Positions 59,743 through 64,000 of a stretch of DNA of 64,000 nucleotides are shown here, piece by piece. Both the position numbers and the translations under genes were made by a program. The DNA comes from Pseudomonadota bacterium (GTDB taxonomy: Bacteria; Pseudomonadota; Alphaproteobacteria; Rhizobiales; Beijerinckiaceae), in contig JAEWKH010000025.1 of the NCBI GenBank assembly GCA_023386155.1, positions 40,994 to 104,993 of the forward strand. The letters run 5' to 3'. The notes below the pieces were generated by a model that was given only the letters and a program-made list of their open reading frames with translations, did not search any database and was not told where the DNA came from. How positions within the stretch are numbered: the stretch's first letter is position 1; every line of letters starts with the position of its first letter.

Positions 59743-61005
59743 TCAGGATACGCGTCGAAGAATGAGCGAAGCGTTAGTGCCGCCGAAGCCGAAGGAATTC
59801 GACAGGGCCACGTTGATCTCCTTGCGCTTGGCCTTCTTGGGCACGAGATCGATGGCCGTCTCCACCGACGGGTTGTCGAGATTGATGGTGGGGGGCGCAA
59901 TGCCGTCCCGGATCGCCAGCACCGAGAAGATCGCCTCGACGGCCCCCGCGGCACCCAGCAGATGGCCGATCGCCGACTTGGTGGAGGACATCGTCAGCTT
60001 GTCCGCCGCGTTGCCGACGATCCGCTCGATGGCCTTCAGCTCGATCTCGTCGCCCAGCGGCGTCGAGGTGCCATGGGCGTTGACGTAGTCGATCTCGGAG
60101 ACCTGGATGCCGGCCCGCTTGATGGCGGCCGACATGCAGCGATAGGCCCCGTCGCCGTCCTCGGACGGCGAGGTGATGTGGTAGGCGTCGCCCGAGAGGC
60201 CGTAGCCGATGACCTCGGCATAGATCTTGGCGCCGCGCGCCTTGGCGTGCTCGTACTCTTCCAGGACGACGACGCCGGCCCCCTCGCCCATGACGAAGCC
60301 GTCGCGGTCCTTGTCGTAGGGGCGCGAGCCGCGGGTCGGGTCGTCGTTGAAGTTCGTGGACAGGGCACGGCAGGCCGCGAAGCCCGCGAGGGACAGCCGG
60401 TTGATGGGCGATTCCGTGCCGCCGGCCACCATCACGTCCGCATCGCCGAGAGCAATCAGGCGGGCCGCGTCGCCGATGGCGTGGGCGCCCGTGGAGCAGG
60501 CGGTCACCACGGCGTGGTTCGGACCCTTGAGGCCGTGCTCGATGGACACGTAGCCGCCGGCCAGGTTGATGAGGCGGCCGGGGATGAAGAAGGGCGAGAT
60601 GCGGCGCGGTCCGCGCTCGATCAGGGTGGCGGAGGCCTCGTAGATGCCGCCGATGCCGCCGATGCCGGAGCCGATCAGCACGCCGGTCGCGCACTGGTCC
60701 TCATAGGTCTTGGGTTCCCACCCGGAATCCCGCAGGGCCATCGTGGAGGCCGCCATCCCATAGACGATGAAGGGATCGACCTTGCGCTGTTCCTTCGGCT
60801 CCATCCATTCGTCGGCGTTGAAGGTGCCGCCGGAGCCGTCGCCGCGCGGGATCTGGCAGGCGATCTGGCAGGCCAGGTCGTCGACCTGGAAATCCGTGAT
60901 TCTGTTGGCGCCGCTCTGCCCCTCGACGAGGCGGGACCAAGTGGCGTCCACCCCGCTGCCCAGCGGAGTGACCATGCCAAGACCTGTGACTACTACGCGG
61001 CGCAT
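59743..61005 (-). CDS. fabF: 3-oxoacyl-ACP synthase II
   Basis: This 420-residue condensing enzyme elongates acyl-ACP with malonyl-ACP. The catalytic triad Cys-His-His appears in VVTACSTGAHAI, NAHGTSTPLGD and SAIGHLLGAAG. The N-terminus RRVVVTGLGMVTPLG is typical. It follows acpP by 66 bp on the minus strand and precedes mltG. Confidence 0.96.
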   Translation of the reverse strand: MRRVVVTGLGMVTPLGSGVDATWSRLVEGQSGANRITDFQVDDLACQIACQIPRGDGSGGTFNADEWMEPKEQRKVDPFIVYGMAASTMALRDSGWEPKTYEDQCATGVLIGSGIGGIGGIYEASATLIERGPRRISPFFIPGRLINLAGGYVSIEHGLKGPNHAVVTACSTGAHAIGDAARLIALGDADVMVAGGTESPINRLSLAGFAACRALSTNFNDDPTRGSRPYDKDRDGFVMGEGAGVVVLEEYEHAKARGAKIYAEVIGYGLSGDAYHITSPSEDGDGAYRCMSAAIKRAGIQVSEIDYVNAHGTSTPLGDEIELKAIERIVGNAADKLTMSSTKSAIGHLLGAAGAVEAIFSVLAIRDGIAPPTINLDNPSVETAIDLVPKKAKRKEINVALSNSFGFGGTNASLILRRVS

Positions 61006-61071
61006 GAATTCCTGCCCTGTCGATCAATAAAATTCGGGCGTCGAATGAGTCATCCGACGCCCGTCAGCGGT

Positions 61072-61308
61072 TTAGGCTGCGTTCTTCTCGAGGAAGCGGA
61101 TGGCGTCGCCCACCGTCACGATGGTCTCAGCCGCGTCGTCCGGGATCTCGACGTTGAACTCTTCCTCGAACGCCATCACCAGCTCGACCGTATCCAGGCT
61201 GTCGGCGCCCAGGTCGTCGATGAAGTTGGCATTGTCGGTCACCTTGTCGGCTTCGACGCCGAGGTGCTCGACAACAATCTTCTTCACGCGATCAGCGACG
61301 TCACTCAT
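61072..61308 (-). CDS. acpP: Acyl carrier protein
   Basis: This 78-residue acidic protein starts MSDVADRVKKIVVEHLGVEAD. The serine that receives the 4'-phosphopantetheine arm is in LGADSLDTVELVMAFEEEF. It carries growing acyl chains for FabD, FabG and FabF, all encoded around it. A 234-bp gap upstream with a perfect palindrome suggests its own promoter. Confidence 0.97.
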   Translation of the reverse strand: MSDVADRVKKIVVEHLGVEADKVTDNANFIDDLGADSLDTVELVMAFEEEFNVEIPDDAAETIVTVGDAIRFLEKNAA

Positions 61309-61366
61309 CGTTTTTTCCTCAGTGGCTGCCGCCTCAGGAATGGGCGGATTAAGAAATCAATTTAGA

Positions 61367-61382
61367 TCAGCTGTTCAGCTGA
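61367..61382. promoter_or_regulatory. 16-bp palindrome in the acpP upstream region
   Basis: TCAGCTG-TT-CAGCTGA is a perfect inverted repeat of 7-bp arms, about 60 bp before the acpP start. On the minus strand it lies between TTGTCA and TAAATT, which could be -35 and -10 elements with a short 15-base spacer. It may be the operator of a lipid-synthesis regulator; none is identified. Confidence 0.4.
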
Positions 61383-61542
61383 CAACGCTGAAACGGCTAC
61401 CCTGCGCCGTGCAAAGCCGCATTTTTGAGCGCCGGTCAACCCCTTTGACCTGATCGGGACCATGCTTAACACAAGCTTATCCTGTCTGGCGAGGGGGGAG
61501 CCGGCACCTGCAAACATATTCCGGAAACCGGGATAAGTTCCT

Positions 61543-62280
61543 TTAGAACATAGCCATTCCGCCGTTTACGTGCAGGGTCTGGCCCGTCACGTAGGCGGCC
61601 TCGGTGGAGGCGAGATAGACCACGGAGGAGGCGATCTCCTCGCCGTGGCCCAGCCGTCCCATGGGGATCGTGCCCAGGATTCCCTCGCGCTGCTTCTCGT
61701 TCAGCACGTCGGTCATGGGCGACTCGATGAAGCCCGGGGCGACGAGGTTCACGGTGATGTTGCGGCTCGCGACCTCGGCGGCGAGCGCCTTGGTCATGCC
61801 GATCAGGCCCGCCTTGGAGGCCGCATAGTTGCCCTGCCCCGGATTGCCTGTCGAACCGACGACCGAGCCGATATTGACGATGCGGCCGTAGCGGCGGCGC
61901 ATCATGCCCTTCACGGCCGCCCGCGACAGGCGGAAGGAGGCGGTGAGATTCACGGCGATCACCGTGTCCCATTCCTCGTCCTTCATGCGCATGAAGAGGT
62001 TGTCCCGGGTCACGCCGGCGTTGTTGACCAGGATGTCGAGCCCCTCCATGGCGGCCTCGGCTGCCGGAACGAGAGCCTCGACGGAATCCTTGTCCGACAG
62101 GTTGGCCTCGACCACATGGACCCGCTCGCCCAGGGACGAGGCCAGCTCGTCGAGGGCGGCCCGCCGGGTTCCGGAGAGGGTCACGGTCGCGCCCTGCGCG
62201 TGGAGGGCGCGGGCGATGGCGCCGCCGATGCCGCCCGTGGCGCCGGTGACGAGAGCCTTGCGGCCTGTGAGATCGAACAT
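61543..62280 (-). CDS. fabG: 3-oxoacyl-ACP reductase
   Basis: This 245-residue short-chain dehydrogenase reduces 3-oxoacyl-ACP with NADPH. The nucleotide motif is TGATGGIGGAIA; the active serine, tyrosine and lysine are in IGSVVGSTGNPGQGNYAASKAG. NNAGVTRDNLFMRM is characteristic of FabG. It follows fabD by 10 bp and is in the standard fabD-fabG-acpP-fabF order. Confidence 0.96.
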   Translation of the reverse strand: MFDLTGRKALVTGATGGIGGAIARALHAQGATVTLSGTRRAALDELASSLGERVHVVEANLSDKDSVEALVPAAEAAMEGLDILVNNAGVTRDNLFMRMKDEEWDTVIAVNLTASFRLSRAAVKGMMRRRYGRIVNIGSVVGSTGNPGQGNYAASKAGLIGMTKALAAEVASRNITVNLVAPGFIESPMTDVLNEKQREGILGTIPMGRLGHGEEIASSVVYLASTEAAYVTGQTLHVNGGMAMF

Positions 62281-62290
62281 GCAGGGCTCC

Positions 62291-63238
62291 TTATGCGTTC
62301 AGGGAGGCTTTGAAGGCGGCGACATCCTCGGGGGTGCCGACGGCGCTGGCCGTGGCGCCGGCCGCGATGCGTTTCACGAGTCCGGTCAGGACCTTGCCCG
62401 ACCCGATCTCATAAAATGAATCAACGCCCTGGGCGGCCATGAAGGCCACGCTCTCGCGCCAGCGGACGGTGCCGGTGACCTGGCGGACCAGGGCATCGCG
62501 GATCGCCGCCGGGTCGGTGATCGGGGCCGCCTCCACATTGGCCACCACGGGAACGACCGGGACATTGACGGTCACGCCGGCCAGGGCCTCGCGCATGGCG
62601 TCCGCCGCGGGCTGCATGAGCGCGCAATGGAAGGGGGCGGACACGGCCAGCATCACGGCGCGCTTGGCGCCCTTGGTCTGGGCGATCGCCACCGCCCTCT
62701 CCACGGCGGCCTTGTGGCCGGAAACGACGACCTGGGCGCCGCCATTGTCGTTGGCCGCATCGCAGACCTCGCCTTGGGCCGCCTCGCGGGCGACCTCGAG
62801 GGCGGCGTCGTATTCGAGCCCGAGAAGCGCCGCCATGGCGCCCTGCCCCACCGGAACGGCGCCCTGCATGGCATTGCCGCGGATCCGCAGCAGGCGGGCC
62901 GTGTCGGCCACGGAAAGGCTGCCGGCGGCGGCGAGCGCCGAATATTCGCCCAGCGAATGGCCGGCCACGAAGGCGGCGTGCTTCTTGAGATCGAGACCGG
63001 CCTCGGCCTCCAGGACCCGGATCGCCGCCAGGCTCACCGCCATGAGGGCGGGCTGCGTGTTGGCCGTCAGGGTCAGCTCCTCGGCCGGGCCCTCCCACAT
63101 GATGGCGGAGAGCTTCTGGGAGAGGGCGTCGTCGACCTCGTCGAACACGGCCTTGGCCTGCGGAAAGGCATCGGCGAGAGCCTTGCCCATTCCGACCGCC
63201 TGGCTTCCCTGTCCGGGGAATATGAATGCGCGCTTCAT
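62291..63238 (-). CDS. fabD: Malonyl-CoA-ACP transacylase
   Basis: This 315-residue enzyme loads malonyl groups on ACP. Motifs are FIFPGQGSQAVGMG at the N-terminus, nucleophile serine in GHSLGEYSAL near residue 93, and SAPFHCALM with the catalytic histidine near 200. The ATG at 63238 fits family N-termini (MKRAFIFPGQGSQ); upstream in-frame codons to 63283 are ignored. It is the first gene of the fatty-acid block. Confidence 0.95.
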   Translation of the reverse strand: MKRAFIFPGQGSQAVGMGKALADAFPQAKAVFDEVDDALSQKLSAIMWEGPAEELTLTANTQPALMAVSLAAIRVLEAEAGLDLKKHAAFVAGHSLGEYSALAAAGSLSVADTARLLRIRGNAMQGAVPVGQGAMAALLGLEYDAALEVAREAAQGEVCDAANDNGGAQVVVSGHKAAVERAVAIAQTKGAKRAVMLAVSAPFHCALMQPAADAMREALAGVTVNVPVVPVVANVEAAPITDPAAIRDALVRQVTGTVRWRESVAFMAAQGVDSFYEIGSGKVLTGLVKRIAAGATASAVGTPEDVAAFKASLNA

Positions 63239-63655
63239 CAGGAACGGAACCCTCAATTGATCGAATCCGCGCGGGACTCGCACCGGGAGGCCGTGGAGTC
63301 AAGGCGGAGAGCGCGTCGCTCCGCACTTGACCTGTTCATCAGATGAGACGCCGCCAGCCCGTGAGAAGGCTTCTGTCGATACCGGCCCGCCGGAAGCCGA
63401 ATCCGGCCAGAAGCCAGCCGAGCGAACGCGCCAATGCGCGCAACCTCTTCCCTAAGCCGATCAAGGAACACCCTTACGTATCGTTACGTTACATCATAAT
63501 ATAGCGTTTGCGATTTGAACCAGCCGTGTGCGGACGCACGTCTGCGGCGGGCTTGGGATGGGCTGACGCTCACCGCCGCCTCGCCATCACGGCCGGACCT
63601 GTGCCGGATCGGGGTTCGATACCAGCATCCCGCTCGGATGGGGCGCACCGCCTCT

Positions 63656-63677
63656 CCCTCTCCCGGGCGGGAGAGGG
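63656..63677. repeat. Short hairpin repeat
   Basis: CCCTCTCCCG-GG-CGGGAGAGGG forms a perfect 10-bp stem. It matches the arms of the element at 12678-12799 in its outer CCCTCTCCC. It lies in the long non-coding end of the window. Confidence 0.7.
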
Positions 63678-63781
63678 CCGGGGTGAGGGAAGGCCGGTGC
63701 CGGTGAGGGTGTCTTTGCTTTCCCTGCAGGCCTCACCTGAGAGCTTGGCTCATCCTGCGATGCGAGGCGCAGGCGTTTTTC

Positions 63782-63882
63782 CCTCCCCCTTGTGGGGAGG
63801 GCCAGGGTGGGGGTGTGAGCGATAGCCTATCAAGGTCAGGCGCCCACACCCCCACCTCCACCTCCTCCCCACAAGGGGGAGG
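63782..63882. repeat. Long inverted repeat with perfect 19-bp arms
   Basis: The arms at 63782-63800 and 63864-63882 (CCTCCCCCTTGTGGGGAGG and its reverse complement) are identical when inverted. Next to them GGGTGGGGGTG and CACCCCCAC extend the pairing. The loop of about 40 bases has no gene. This is the CCTCCCC-type repeat seen in many alphaproteobacterial genomes (from memory). Confidence 0.88.
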
Positions 63883-63925
63883 AGAGCTTTTCGGCCCGCC
63901 TCGGGATAATGTTCTCATTTTGTTC

Positions 63926-63954
63926 TTGACAGGCAGGGCAAGCTCGGCTATATC
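63926..63954 (+). promoter_or_regulatory. Sigma-70-type promoter facing out of the window
   Basis: TTGACA (63926-63931), a 17-base spacer, and TATATC (63949-63954) make a near-consensus housekeeping promoter on the plus strand. No gene starts before the window ends. In related genomes the gene divergent from fabD is usually rpsF of rpsF-rpsR-rplI, so it probably drives ribosomal protein genes; that part is inference. Confidence 0.7.
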
Positions 63955-64000
63955 ATTGCCCATCCCCGCCCGACGAGGGACGCGCTTCGCGAGGCGTCAC

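Noticed and set aside
12678..63882. CRISPR array among the repeats
   Set aside because: Repeats are dispersed, palindromic and singly placed; there is no regular repeat-spacer series and no cas gene.

Overview
The window looks like chromosomal core sequence from a GC-rich alphaproteobacterium of the order Hyphomicrobiales (Rhizobiales). A Methylobacteriaceae/Microvirga-like genome is my best guess from gene content, not from a database search. The support is an Omp25/RopB-type porin, the fabD-fabG-acpP-fabF-mltG-yicC-gmk block, the holC-pepA / lptF-lptG-lptD-pdxA-rsmA block, CobE/CobL-type cobalamin genes, and many dispersed palindromes. I saw no tRNA, rRNA, CRISPR array, prophage or transposase gene.

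Layout. 1-5659 is part of a corrin-ring cluster: cobL (cut by the window edge), cobE, cobM, an opposed cbiD, cobA and cobB. 5970-6173 is a small conserved-looking protein. 6423-15528 is a long co-directional cluster joining two acyl-adenylating CoA ligases to a complete branched-chain-type ABC importer (LivG, LivH, LivM, substrate-binding protein, LivF), with a DUF805 membrane protein near the end. It looks like an import-and-activate unit for a carboxylic acid. 15529-16062 is a gene-poor, AT-richer stretch with three strong hairpins. 16063-20010 holds an outer-membrane barrel, an HTH protein, a secreted pentapeptide-repeat protein, a small lipoprotein and a membrane-anchored cyclic-nucleotide-binding-type protein. 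20158-23019 encodes a ferric-iron ABC binding protein and fused permease with no ATPase beside them. 23274-28730 has a DJ-1/PfpI protein, a cysteine hydrolase, a two-subunit CoA transferase and an AsmA-like protein. 28885-31753 is a polyamine-type ABC transporter without its binding protein.

31978-39067 carries two EmrAB-type tripartite efflux systems in convergent orientation, one preceded by a MarR regulator and the other divergent from a TetR regulator with a perfect 21-bp operator-like palindrome. 39200-46052 has a Crp/Fnr regulator, an ABC-F ATPase, several small secreted or hypothetical proteins, a lipoprotein and a serine-carboxypeptidase-like enzyme. 46354-55311 is holC-pepA facing away from lptF-lptG-lptD-pdxA-rsmA; surA, usually found between lptD and pdxA, is missing here. 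55480-63238 has ddl converging on gmk-yicC-mltG-fabF-acpP-fabG-fabD. The last 760 bases are repeats ending in a near-consensus promoter pointing out of the window.

The most striking non-genic signal is a family of dispersed palindromes found between genes at about twelve sites. There are two related units: A ends in GCGCATCGT/ACGATGCGC, and B in AGCATCGG/CCGATGCT around a CCAAAAGTGG-type hairpin. Two 70-bp A copies 14 kb apart are inverted and differ at one base. The outer TAG/TAA of the element supplies, or directly abuts, the stop codon of five different genes. I found no single dramatic new enzyme system. The CoA-ligase/ABC-importer cluster and the stop-codon-donating repeats are the observations I would follow up first.
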